Assembly: GCA_900239685.1 (NCBI GenBank)
Contig: OENT01000196.1
Span: 1 to 64,000, forward strand
DNA: 64,000 bases
Origin: Rotaria macrura
Lineage: Eukaryota > Rotifera > Eurotatoria > Philodinida > Philodinidae
Reading direction: 5' to 3'
Numbering within the stretch: the stretch's first letter is position 1; every line of letters starts with the position of its first letter. Made by a program: the position numbers and the translations under genes. The notes beneath the pieces were generated by a model that did not search any database, was not told the DNA's origin, and saw nothing but the letters and a program-made list of their open reading frames with translations. Shown here one piece after another: positions 35,168 through 48,600 of this stretch.

Positions 35168-38100
35168 TACTGCTTTAAATTTAGAAAAACGTTCTAATCC
35201 ATAGAAAATGTGCCCAAGAAAAACGATGCATCTATTTTTAAGTCCAATTTCTTGCTTATTCATCAAAGAGGTCATGATACGTAGCCAAAAATTTTACAGG
35301 ACCCAATCTTTAATACCGTCACATATCGTGCACATTGGGTATGATCTAGATTAATTAAGTTGACGCATACTTCATTCTATCGATGCATGTACGTGTTCCA
35401 AATAGTTTTTGTGAAAAACACAATCCGTCAAAATCTCTTCAATTGGTTGTACAAAAATTAAACGAACAATTGTAATAAGATGTTATAGAATTTGATTGAC
35501 TAAAAATAATTTTATTCGAAAAAAGTTGCTGCTATCGTCAATCGTCTGCTAGTTCTACTAAGAATGTATTTTAATTTCGGTAGCTATTCGAAATATTGTG
35601 TCCCATCAGACTTTGTATTATATGTTAGAAAAAAAAGTATCGCATTGAGTTATGTATAGCAGATTTTTTGTCTCACATATATTCAAATCATTCAAAGCGA
35701 ACAATCAGGTTGTTTCTAGCAACTAAAAGCAATAGTTGCTGTTTAGTTTTTAAATCATTTTTTTAATGTCAAGATCTCTTTGTTTTACAGAGACAGAGTA
35801 GCCTACATTTATTAATGTTTAGTATGTTCCGATTCTGTCTTATCAAAAAAGTACTGATATTTACTTAACTTGACTACAAGACATTGTTGAAGAATCTCCA
35901 TCGTATTATTTTCATGTATTTTATTAAATAATATTGTTTAACATTTTTAAGTTTAACATTCTCGGAAAGAGAATCTGTTGAATATTGAATCAAACTATCA
36001 TAATCATATGGAAATCCTATTAATTCTACTTACTACGATTCCTCAAATGAAGTTTTCAATTTTATGCTTCTTAAAATCAAAAATGAATCTAGTGTTGATA
36101 AACAATATTCTTTGGATGTATTTTAATATGAGGATGATGATCAGATGGTGATTGTTCATGAAAGAAGTCAAAATATAAATAAGCAACAAATATATCTAAT
36201 TCTTTCTCAATATTTTCATCTAAATTTTATCAAGAACATGTTTAAGTCAGTACTGAATTATGTCACGGAAAAGAAACATTCTTTTGGTTGGAAATTGAAT
36301 CCTTTGGGAAAATATGCAACTTGTATATAGAAAAAGAAAAGAGCCTCAAAGATTTTACATGCTTCAACTTACTATTGTACTATATACATTCATTAGCATA
36401 TTGAATTTTAAGGATTTCTCTGTCTTCAATTTGAGTTGATCAGAAGAACACAAAACTATTCACCCTGGTTGATGTGCTATAGGTGTTCCAACGGTGAACA
36501 TTAATGTATTCACTGCATTTATAATCTTAGCTCGATCATCGGCATCTATCCTTCGGTGTATGAATAAGTAACAAGGATGCATTTCATTTTTATCATATCA
36601 TACAATTTTAATTGTAATAGCAGCAATATCTTATGAAATCATTTTGTTGAGCCAACGATATGCTGCTACAGAAAACGTCCACTTCACTACCAGACTCAAA
36701 GTTCAGTGAGAAAAGCATGCTACCTTCGAAGACAACCACTTATTTTTATGAAATCTCCATAAAATTCATTTATCATTCTATATCTATATACTACTTCCTT
36801 ATCCAGCAATTCTGGCTTGGTATCTTTCAATAAATTTGAATTATTATATTCAGCTTAATTTTTTTGAAGAATGCCGATGAATTATTCATTACAAAATACT
36901 GCCAAACGTTTACTAGCGAGCTATTCATAGTCAGCGTAAGACACCAACTGAGAATAGTCTCAAACAACGTCGATTTATTTTCTCTAATTGTACACATGTA
37001 AAGTCAGCCAGATTATTCAATAAGTGTGGAAACAAATAGTTTTTGTGTACTCAAAAAGTGAGTAAACTCTAGAATCGGTCAGGGTGTCCGGCCGTTAACA
37101 CAATAACTCTTTACAAATACATTCGATTGAGCTGAAATTTTGTGCACAGAATTTTCTCATCAATATCTCGGTCGAGTTACAAGTTGAGAAGGATCCGGCA
37201 AGAAATGGCTGAGATATCGAAAAAATTGTCATTTTTAACCAAACAATCCCTGAGGTGGGGTACAGGGATTTTTTCAAAACAAAATTTTTTTCTCAGCATT
37301 ATCCACAATGTATATAAATCGACTCAGCTTTTAACGCTGATTCCGAATCTGACATTAGTATTGAACGAAGTCGTGGCTGTCTAACAAAACATCGCCTGAA
37401 AAAGGTCTGATAATGCACAAAAACTGCATCGAGAAACCAAATGCCTAGACATGTTGTATCAAATGACCACTAGTTTTGGGGTTTCCCAAAAAAGATTTAA
37501 CAGGATACTTCATCCGTGCACACATTCTAGAATGACTGATTTGTCTCATTCACTTTTCGAAGTACACATAACTCTCGGACTTAAGTCCGAAGTTTTCACA
37601 TTTATTTTAATTATTGGCATTGCCTCTCTTCGAATGATGAGAACTATGAGATAGATGCCAAATCATTTGAAAAAGCTCCTAGTCTGATTGCTGTACGATT
37701 CATTTGGCAAATACACTTCAGTTGCTCTTGTAAATCAAATAGAGAATGTTGTACATTATTCACTTCAGAGCATAATCTTGTTCATCATTGAGCATTATCC
37801 TCGAGCAATGCAATCAAAAACTATATACCATAAATGGTGATTGTATCTCATTCATATCTGATTTGTAATGACATATGAAAATTTTGTTTTTCACGATTTC
37901 ATATAATTATGGAAATGAATCGCAAGAAGATGATGTTACTGATGCATTTGACATGATTTGTAATATACCCTGCATGGATCAAATATTTTAACGCCTCTAC
38001 TACTATCTAATTACCATCTATGAAGGTCTTCAACGTGACTAGCGGAAAGGAGAGGGCGGGGAGTGGAGTACATTGAATAGAACTGAGGTACTGTTAATAG

Positions 38101-39631
38101 TGGTTGAATATAATTGACAAGTCGCTGTAGATTATCTATCTGATCTCCATTCAGAACAGGACTTATTTCTTTTTTGATCTAGACATACAACATTACTTGA
38201 ATTCAAGTAATACGTTTGTTGACTCAAAATAATCTACAATCATTCGTTATAGTTCGTGTGTGGGTGAACTTGACCTATTCCTAAAGTCTTCGAGACTATT
38301 TTCAGACCATGTCTCAAGAAAATATACTCTATAAGTGTATATTTTATCACTAATTAATCAGAATGAAATGAATGATCACAAGATAATATGAAATAAAATT
38401 TACGAAATCTGTATAAATCTAACACTAGAATGTTTCGAATAGTATAAACACGACTAAAACTGACTTTTCTCTATGCGTAGCTACTTGATCAATCAACGTT
38501 TTACTATTCGAATTAATCTCACTTTTAAAAGTATGGATCGGAACGATTCTTGTGAACTTTCATGCTTGAAATACGGTAGTTGATACTTTCAGAATTTCTG
38601 TCGAATGAATATAAAAATAATTCTGGACAAGTCATTGAAATAACTAAAATACATGTCTATAGACGAAGTAACCCTCAAAGCTAGCTTATTGAGGATAAAA
38701 TAGATGTATCAATGTTAAAAGAATGTTCAACAGGATCATTAACATTCGTTGCATCATTTATATCAAAGACAGTCTGTCCAACTCGGATGTCTTCGTTACT
38801 CGAGAGTACTCATTGACACTTATATATTCATCAACTGTATTATATAAATGGAATCAGTAGTCGATCAGGTTATCAGATTGAATCGTGATAGAACATTCGT
38901 ATTTCTAAAATTACCCATTAGATTTCTTTTATAGAATGAAAAGCTTCATTCTAAATACAGCCGATATCTTAAGTTAGTAAAATTATATCTCGCACCATGT
39001 TTAAGATACTTTCAAAATTGTGATATTCAATGTCAGCTTTTTATTCGTCGATCTATCCGTTGAAAATTAATATTTTAAAAACACTTACATGTTTTCGTGC
39101 TTTGGTCACTACTTTTATATTATATTTTCAATATATATTTTAGGAAGAGACAAAAAATAATAATAATAATGATATAAACGAAACGCCAGTGCATTGAAAT
39201 GCAAAAAACATAGACAAAGAGAAAGGAAACACTAGAAGCATCATCAGCAAGACATAAACTGAACAAGGAAACAAAAAAAGAAATAGTCGTAAAATAGATA
39301 GTCATAGTTACAAGTCATGTTTTTGTTTTTTATGTATATGAATACATATCGAGCGGAACACTTATTCAGAAAACGACAAAACAAATATGGATTACAAACA
39401 CAGATATGTATATGCGTATACATATTTATTTATGTATTTATTTAACAAAGCGAAAAACTAACAGAGTAGTTAGTGTTCTTTCGAGTGGACAAATCAAATA
39501 CAAAAATAAGAACACAATCAAGAAAAACCAAATGTAATCATGGCAATTAAGAAAACAATAAATAAATTCGTGCAGATGGAGAAAACCGGTATTTTCGTTT
39601 GTTTTTCCATGAGAAAAAAAAACATTAAATA

Positions 39632-42097
39632 TTAATCATCTGAACTATCATCGTCGGATGTTGAGCCAATCTTTTCAAATCGTAGTACATCACGAATATT
39701 TACACATGGTAATGAACGGCGATGCAAAGCTGTTATTAATGCTGCAGATCGATTATCTATCTAAAGAGAAAGACACAAGTAAAATTAAAAAGAAATACTC
39801 TTGAAATATATTTCTAGTTACTTTTGGTAGCACTTTTATTCGTTTTTCATATTCTTCTTTATCTTTATCTGTTATTTCATACGTCACATCGTCATTCCAA
39901 CCCATGCGTATTAATAATCTAAATTTTCGAAAAAAAATAATAACAAACTTAAATATGACACTTCTCTTAGAATTAAAGTTAAAAACCCGATAGAATGGGT
40001 GAATTTTTAACGCAGAAGTTAAATTCTGATGTACACATTGATAGTCATCGTCAATGAATAATATCGAAGATGAAAGATATTAATTGAAATAAGTATTTTG
40101 TAGTGAATATGAAAGCAAAATGATTGGAAATAAACGGATGACTATCACTCGTAGTCCCATCAAACGTCAGCAACCTAGTTCCTCTTCTTGTTACAGAAAC
40201 TTCAAAAAAATGTATTCTATTTGTCAGACTTTCAAAATTTCACTGATTAGTAGTACGAAGAAGAAAAAAGTCTGTTCTTACTATATCTAAATGATGTACT
40301 TCACTAGGATCTAATAGATTTTATATTTATAAGTAATCAAATCTATTCAAGTGAAATTATCGATACTCGACATGTTGACATATTTACTTATGATCTTTTA
40401 ACAGCATACTCATTGTCAAAGAATGCCACGGAAGACCCACCAGTGATTTGTAACTGACGCTTCTGAATAGCTGACACTGGTCGTGATACAAGCTATCATG
40501 AAATTCAAAAACGTTAGAGGACCTATTCAATTTCTACCATTTTCAAAATTATAACGATAATAGATGGTTGCTTAGCTATCTAAACGAGGACTAGACTCTC
40601 TTAGTGTTCGCTTTAAACATTCGTTCGAAATAATATTTCATTGGCACAATTACTCAACTCTTTTTCTTCTAATGTTTCAGGTACGGATAAAAGCAGTAAT
40701 GTTTCTTTGTTTGATTTTAAATTTTCATTCGAATTCGCTTTTGATTGCGTTAATTCATTTAATTGTTGTTTATTGATATTATTTTCTTCGTTGTGTGGAT
40801 TCTTTTTTAATGAATTTAAAAAATTACTACGTTTATCTAAATGTTTTGTTTGTGTTATACAATTGGATTGTAATTCATGTATCATTGATCGGCCATTCGT
40901 ATTCAAATTATTAGGTGTACTTGATAAACGCTCACGTGCTGTTATCAGACGATTGGATGTTAAGGCGTGTGAAAATTTTCCTTGATTTGAAATACGAAAT
41001 TTAGATGAAGCATGATTCCATATGGATGCTTGTTCTTTATTGTTTGATGATGGTAAATCGCGTCCATTTAATGATGGCTAGAAAAAAAACAAGGGAAAGA
41101 AATTCTTTTAAATTATGTTTTGTTTAAAAACGAATTATTTACAAAATCTTTTTCAAGTCGATTAAATTTATTTTCATTCGTTCTTATCTTCGTATTAGAT
41201 TTATTTTCTTCATAAAAAACATGTGCATGATTATCGTTTGATAAGCGATCTAAACTATTATCATTTGTTACATTATGACGATTAATCTTTGTTGTGTGAC
41301 CATTGTTATATGACGATGATGATACGGAATGTAAACGACGTGGATGATTTGTATTTGAATTTATTAACGAACGATGATTTGAAGAAAATGAATAATCAGT
41401 TGCATTGAGTTCTAAACCCTGGAAAAAAATGTAGATGACACGGAATTCATTTGATTTGTTTCCGTCAATGAATTCAATGTTACTTACTTTACCAAACGAA
41501 GTAAATAAACGTTCTCGACTAAATGAACGTCGCGATTGAAATGACAAGACATTTTCTGATTGTTCATCGAAATCAGTTGATGTTTGTTGACCATCGGATT
41601 TATTTCGATATTGCCCTAAAATTAAAAAACAATTTTATCATCTAATAAAATAGTATTTTTGTGATAAATTCGATAGCATTATTTGAGTCCCCATCCACAC
41701 TCACTCCTTCCCTATTTCAGTGATTTTTTTTACCGAAATTCGACAATCACTTAGAATTCTACTACGAACAGTCTATAACCATTGTCTTAGTTATGTGAAA
41801 ACTCAATTTTAGAATTCATTCATTGGAGCTCGATTGTCAATTAATGTCATACATGATCAATCCGACTCATCATGTGTTGCTCACCTGCTATTATTGTTGA
41901 ACTGATTTCATTTTGTAATTCAAGCTTATTGCTATTGTTCCTATTATTTGATCGATCAATATTCAATGTCTGATTACCATTTTTTTTCTAGAGAAAAGAA
42001 ATGTTTTGATCGACAACACAAAATATAAATAAATAAATCAATATACATCTGAACTGGAGATTTTCATCCATGCTGGCATAAAGCCACTAATAGCCAT
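39632..42097 (-). CDS. GPBP1: vasculin / GC-rich promoter-binding protein 1 homologue
   Basis: Nuclear protein of the vasculin family, described as binding GC-rich promoters. Eight exons on the minus strand (42097-42047, 41987-41885, 41615-41488, 41418-41143, 41077-40619, 40492-40410, 39918-39822, 39760-39632) give 441 residues, close to the 473 of human vasculin. Family marks: the N-terminus MAISGFMPAWMKI matches MAxxxFxPAWLxF; KDFPSLNGRD (184-193, across exons 4/5) matches the family EDFPSLN; DKRSNFLNSLKKN resembles DKKSEFLKALKR; and the C-terminal ELLIRMGW (367-374) matches RLLKEMGW. An acidic SDDDSSDD end parallels the family's C-terminus. Between these anchors it is Ser/Asn-rich and poorly conserved. 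Exon 6 is the least certain because two of its frames are open. The gene is divergent to the dynein gene. Confidence 0.75.
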
Positions 42098-42682
42098 CAC
42101 ATTGCGGCAAAAAGTAATTTACTTGTACCGATTAAAATACCGACGGGTACTGAATAAAATCAGAACAATAATTATAATTATAGCGAAATAATGTAGTACA
42201 TCGATCAGTGTTTGCTTGTCGTAGATTTTATCGTTCAATTTCGACTTAAGTGTGAAATAATCAAACTAAGATACTATTGACATCATAATCGTTATAAAAA
42301 AATGACTTAGAAAGAAAAAAGTGTTGCCGAAGAATCTAGTGAACTACTTGTTGTACATCGCAAGTAAATACATACGGTGAGTGATAATAATAGGAATTTA
42401 CAAAACTGAGATGATAATCAATAAAATAAAATTTTTTTTCTACTGTAAGAAAAATTTCAAAATAAAAGAAAGATAATTATGTTTTTCTTTCATATTTCAG
42501 TTTTAATATTCAATTTATTATTCTGTTTCACAAACACGAAAATGACTATTAGCGACAAATACATTTACAGTGTTTGTTACCTAGTAACCGATAATGTTAA
42601 TGGCAAATTCGTACTTAAAACATTGAGTTGTTATTTATTTTGTAGCACATTCATTTAAATTTTTCTCGATAAATTGAGACCA
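42098..42682. promoter_or_regulatory. 585-bp spacer between divergent genes, likely bidirectional promoter
   Basis: This is the whole distance between the vasculin ATG (42097, minus) and the dynein ATG (42683, plus), so both 5' regions must lie here. It is AT-rich with T-runs near 42430. The X-box described next is nearer the dynein side. Confidence 0.6.
42576..42588 (+). promoter_or_regulatory. RFX X-box
   Basis: GTTACC-T-AGTAAC is a near-perfect palindrome that satisfies the X-box rule RYYNYY-N(1-3)-RRNRAC. RFX/DAF-19 factors bind this motif upstream of ciliary genes in animals. It lies about 95 bp before the dynein ATG, in the position usual for C. elegans ciliary genes. The dynein is an axonemal gene, which makes the match more credible. 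Binding itself is inferred. Confidence 0.7.
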
Positions 42683-45600
42683 ATGGATGATCTACGTTTC
42701 CGTTGGTTGAAAGATTCCATTTACACAATACTAAGTATTGATGAAGTCGATCCTGCCTTTGAAGATTTTCTCGAACGTGATGATGGTGCTAATGAATTGC
42801 TTATCGCAAAATTTCTCAACGAAGCTGATAATAATGTTGATGATGAAAATGCTTTACTATTTTATAAAGAAACATTCGAAGAATTACGCGAAGAACAAGT
42901 TGAAATAAGTAATTAATTAGAAATAATCCAACAGTTTTCACGAAGATTGGTTTTTTTTTCATTTATTTTTTCTAGCGGAAGAAGAATGGATTGAAGAGCA
43001 ACTCGCTATTAATCCAGACTTCGATCCTAATGAAGAAGGAACCGTAATAAACAGTGGTACTGATGATCAACAACAATCAACAGTCAATGATCCAGCAACA
43101 AACCAAACAGCACGTTCAGGTGCACAAAATGGAAACACAGATAATGCTGAGCGAACGGGTGAAACAGACGATAATGATGGAGATAAATCACCTGAAGTAC
43201 CACCAAAACCAAAACGATATGTATAGTTGAACCAATGATTTGCTGATAGAAAGAAATTTTCATTTATCCTGTTTTGTTGTTTAGCGAAATGAACTCGTTA
43301 AATATCTTCGCACATTTCTGTACTTATGCCGCGATGTTTATCCTTCAAATTTAAGTAAAAAGAATTGTGTCTACTTTTTACGTACCACATCAGGAACAAT
43401 ACCAGCACCATCATCGATTGAAGATGCTGAAAAAACTCTTGTCAAATATCTTGATTTCGGTCTATTGAATGGACATACACTTCATTTACTTGCCAATACA
43501 CTGAATAAAGTAAGAATTTCATTTGTAGTACAACAGTTGAGATGTTCATGTTCAAGGTCAAATTTGACATAATAGAAAGAACGACCTCGAAAGATTTTAA
43601 TGGTCTGTACGAGCATAAGAACTAGAAATCTTTTCTATGAGTTTAGCCATCAAAGACTGGTTGTACTTATTAGTTAGTGTACGCTGGAAATATACTGCTA
43701 CTAAAAGCATAGGATTTCGATGTGATCAGTGCTCCGATATAGATCATTTGTCAATGGCTCATTGTTCAGTATTCACACTAATACAAAACTTCCCGAATTA
43801 CATTTACTGAAAGAGCAAAAATTTAGTCAGTTAACAAACGGAGGAATGTATTAGATTATATACTACGATAGGCTTCTTATGTAGGATGATTGAAAAAACA
43901 GCAGAAAAGTATCTTCATATAGAACTTTTCGTTTGAGAAGAGAGAAAGAGAAAGAGACAGGAACAGGAACAAAGCTTTGAGTATAAAAAGATGTTATATT
44001 CACTTTAATGTCCATTAATTCTTTCACGGCATCATAGACGATAATATTCAACATTTTTGTATCATATATCCTCATTAACCTACAGTAGTTAAACTCAATT
44101 AGAAATATGAAAAGAAAGCAAGTATTAGTTACATCAAAAGAATATTACTTAGTCACCATTATCAGTATTAAAATTTGACCGATTGCTTAGAATACGTTAT
44201 CAGTAACAAACGAAAGTAGATAGCAGCGCAATCATTGTTGAAGAAAGAAAATAGATGAATATTCAGATTGAGAGAATTATCATTTATCAATCCTCTTCTT
44301 ATATAATTAGAAGCATTCCTCTCTACTACCTAGTTACATATAATGGTATTATTCTAGGTGCAACACGTTCTTCTATGATGGCAAGTTATACGTTCATTTT
44401 TTGACTTGTAACAATCTATCAGTGATAGAGATGTGCGAATTACGTTACATATGCATAATCTGTAGCACTGAATGTAATTTCACACAATGGTGGTCTCAAA
44501 TTGATTTCACTTTTATTTTTCAGTTCGTAAGGCTATTTAAAAAAAGTCACAGATCAAATCTATAAAAGATCTTTAGAAACTCATGGGTTCAACTTTTTCA
44601 TTCAACAAATAACTCATTAAAAAAGACACTTCTAGGGTTATAAAGTTGAAGAGAATCTGAAAGCAACATTCTTGTGGATATTTTGGTCCTGTGTTTGTGT
44701 AGTCTAGCAGTAGGATCTACTACAGATCAGTGGGCCAATGAGTACTACCGTCGTTAGATTCCCATTATCATTAGTATTCTAAGTAATGAAAATCTTGATC
44801 TCTGTCGTACAGATTCTCGTTGAATACAATTACTCATATTTCAATGCACATGAATTCTATAAAATAACAAGCAGTTTTCAAAGTATATTTTTTGAAATTT
44901 TTTAATAAGTGTAAAGTTTAGCGAAAATTTTGTGTTAAAGTTTTTTTTTACTTCAAAAAAAACAAAGACAACACTTTCTTAAGGTTTACAATCCATTGTT
45001 AACATATCAAAATGAACCGGAAGAAAGTGAAACTGGTGATGGAACTCGGCCGGTATCTTCCAAGAGTTCACAAAAAGGTGGTGCACCGTCGGAATCTCAG
45101 ACTGACGAAACAGAAGAAGAAAAAAGAAACGAAAAGGTTTGATGAAAATCATTTACTTCTCACGTAAACATAGCTCGTTTTATTGTGTAGCGTCGTCAAC
45201 ATGAACTTGAATTGCGCGCTATGCTACGCGACGAATTTTTAATTCAATTACAAAAATTTCTCAATCAAATCGGTTTAACACTTCGTCAACTAGAAGGTAA
45301 AGTTAACTGAATACTATTTTCAAACATAGTAACGTTTCATTTTGTTTTCTTTTTCTTAAAAGGTGAAGTACGTCTTGAATTACCACCACAATTTGATATC
45401 ACTAAAGTGGTCAAATCAAATAAGGATGCAGTTGAACATGCCGAAAGTCTTGTCTATAAGTGGAATGGAGAAATCCGTGAAGCACTTGAACGTGAATTAA
45501 AAAAAGTAAACGAAATAGAAGCAAAGTTTTCAATGATTCGGACACGAAATATAAATTATTTCTTTTTCTTTTACCAGACGCCACAAACAGCTGGACCTTT

Positions 45601-48600
45601 AGGTGAAATTGATTGGTGGCGTGAACGAAATATTTCATTAAGTAGTTTATTCGAACAAACAAAACAAGAACATGTTGAGCAAGTACTTGAAAAACTTGAA
45701 TTAGCAGAAAATGCTGCACCATCATCGTTTCGTGATACGAGAACTGATTTATCCAAATATTATCTAGAAGCAAAAGATAACGTCAAGTAAGATTATATTT
45801 TAAAGAAGAGGAAAAGTAAATATTTCTATCTTTGAACGAAACATTGATTTCTTATTAATTCATAATAGCATGAATCGTCAGGAATTCAGCTCACCCGACA
45901 AAAACGTTTTATTGAAATCATAAAATTGAGATGCTAATTTTAATCTAAAATAAAACGTTGTTCTTGATGATATTTTCATGTAAAATCGCCATTGTTATTG
46001 CTAAGACACAGTAGACAAAACTTCAGTCACCCTTTCGATGTGTGTCTTTTCTTTTTCTGTCTAGAGAAACGATAGAGAGAATCGGTACTAGATAAAAATG
46101 GATGTCAAAACGCAGCATAATGTCATCATCTTTAATAGATCAAATAATGGATATAATACGTTCAAAAGTTCACCAAAAAAAGAAATATAACGTTTCGAAC
46201 TTACAAAGTTTTCATTGTTTTTGACTACATAGAATGTTTGGAAAGGATCCGATTGAGTAGGCTGAAGATTTTACGAAATATAGTCGCATATACAATAATT
46301 AAAATTAACTCTAGAATATACACGTTTGAATTTATAAAAAACAAAGAGAAAAATTACAGCCTAACCGAAGAATACGTGATGAGAATCGTACTGCAGTGAA
46401 ATATTCATCCATAGAAAACTAAGAGTATTTTGTTGAACCGTCTATTGAATGTTTTTCCATCTCGAGCATATATCAGCTCATTTCAAATGCTTGATATCTG
46501 GTAAAAAAATTCTGTTTGATTAAATGCAACCTTGTCGTTAATCAAAGACGTCGACGAAAAAGAGCCATCGGCAAACTTCATTCTTTAATCCCATTATATT
46601 AATTGTTCTTTTAGCTAACGCAAAAACACTCCCTGAATATTTCAGTAGTATTAATTTGGAACTATTCATGTTCTAAAAACGTTCTTCACTTATTTCAGAC
46701 GTTGAAACTGAAACCATGTGCCCAGAACCATTGAGAGCATATCTGATGTTTTAATTGATTCTTCTATGAGCTGAGATCACATGAATTGTTTCAGCTCGAA
46801 ATTCAAAAGTTCCTGTTTCTAGTGTTTATGAAGATAATCATGATATGTTCGTAAAATATCTGAGGCATCGACAATCCTTCGACAGTTTGAAATTCTTAAC
46901 TAGAACTTGTTTGAGACGAGTCTTAACTCACCAAAATCTATCCGATGCACATAGTATCAATTCAAAAGGCTCTTGACATTTTTCTACAACGTATATTGTT
47001 AGTACCAATCATCATTCTTTATTTCATATCATAGGTTTTTATCAACACTTGAACGACATTTTAAAAATGTAACACATGGTGCAACATTTCGTGTTGTTAC
47101 GGAAACGATACCAAAAATGATGAGTGCTTTACGTATGGTTTGGATTATTTCACGACACTACAATCGTGATGAGCGTATGGTACCATTAATGGAACGTATT
47201 GCCAATCAATTATGTGATCGTGTTGCACGTAGTATCAATGTTCGAACTCTATTTAGGTATAGAGACTTTTACATTTGATGAATACATGTGGAATTCTTTT
47301 TCTTTTCATTTCTGTTCTTATTCGTAGTTATCAACCAAGTGAGATCATAGAAAAATGTACACAAGCTAAAGATATGTTAGAGCGTTGGAAACAAGTAAAA
47401 AAGATATTTATTGAAATAGATTGCGTTTTCCAAACGTTTCTTTTGTTTTTCTTTCATTAGTCTTATTATGATGTTCGAGCTGAAATTGAACAATCAGGAC
47501 GTGATTCACGATGGGAATTCGATAATAAACGTTTATTTAAATTAACTGATCATATGGCAATCATTTGTAATGATTTCATTGCAATTGCAAAAGAACTAGA
47601 ACAATTTTACAATATTTTTACACCTGAACTTAAATCAGTTACAGGAAAACCACATAAAATAAATGAAATTCTTCAACGTGTGCATAAAGTTTTGGAATTA
47701 ATCGAACACGTAAACATTTTACTTCATAGAGACGAAATAAGATGTGTAATTGAATTGTTTTTTTTGTCATGTATTTTAAAAGGCTCCATGCGATCCATTC
47801 CGTCTTGAGGATCTTGAAAAATGGAAAATCGTATCAACGAATTATGCGCAACAAATTGAAGAAATCGATGAACAAACGAAGAGTTTCATTTCGGAATCAT
47901 TCAAAAGTTTACGGTACGAACGTTTTTCAATAGATGATACGCGAAGAACGATTTCATTTCTTATTCAACGTTGTCATTAACGGTCTCGATCACGAATAGT
48001 GTCATCTTTCGGGATATAAATTAAATATTTTCTGTAGGACTTTCTAGTTTAAAGGGTTTGTGCACTGATTTCTCACAGGTTCAACTATGAAATAGTGCGA
48101 CAACTTCAATGTTTAAGTGGGCGATTCGCTTCGAAATCCTCTTGTTTATAATTACTAATTTGATAAGAGGTGTCTCGTAAGAACTTCTAAAGAAAATAGA
48201 TTTACAAAGAAAACTTGGCAAATCATAAATATTTCTCATAAGAAATCGTGAATTATTATATGAGGATAATCAATAAAAATTGAATCTTATCCGAGTTCAT
48301 TTAGTCTTCGTTACATAATGAGAACTACTTATGGACATTAGTTCTTTATGTATAAATCTATGTGAACGTATTGCATCTTTGAATTGGTAACAAATAAAAG
48401 TCAAAGTTCTTGTTATCATTCGATTACGAATGGAGTGTACAATGTGAAATATGTCCAAATAGAATTCAAAGTGTAGTCTGTATCTCTGATGAAATTTTTT
48501 GCCAAATCCTATCACTGAGCACTTCAAGCAAAAAAACAATGCTAGGTTTTTTTTTCTCAATATCTGAAGATGTTGAGCACAAAATCTTTCTTTTTTTTGA

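Larger units (their letters stand above)
32400..39631. other. repeat-bearing intergenic region
   Basis: About 7.2 kb without a defensible gene. It contains the foldback elements and the poly-G run listed separately. It also has a moderately GC-richer stretch at about 37060-37400 that looks like a degraded repeat, and a purine-rich patch at 38040-38070. Confidence 0.55.

Noticed and set aside
34813-35275. Open frames on both strands around 35 kb
   Set aside because: They arise from the GC-rich 212-bp foldback, which lacks stops by composition.
37060-37400. Possible degraded repeat (GTCCGGCCGTTAACAC... and a TCTCGGTCGAGTT-like stretch)
   Set aside because: It looks unlike the flanks and reminds me of dispersed repeats, but I see no inverted ends, target duplication or coding frame.
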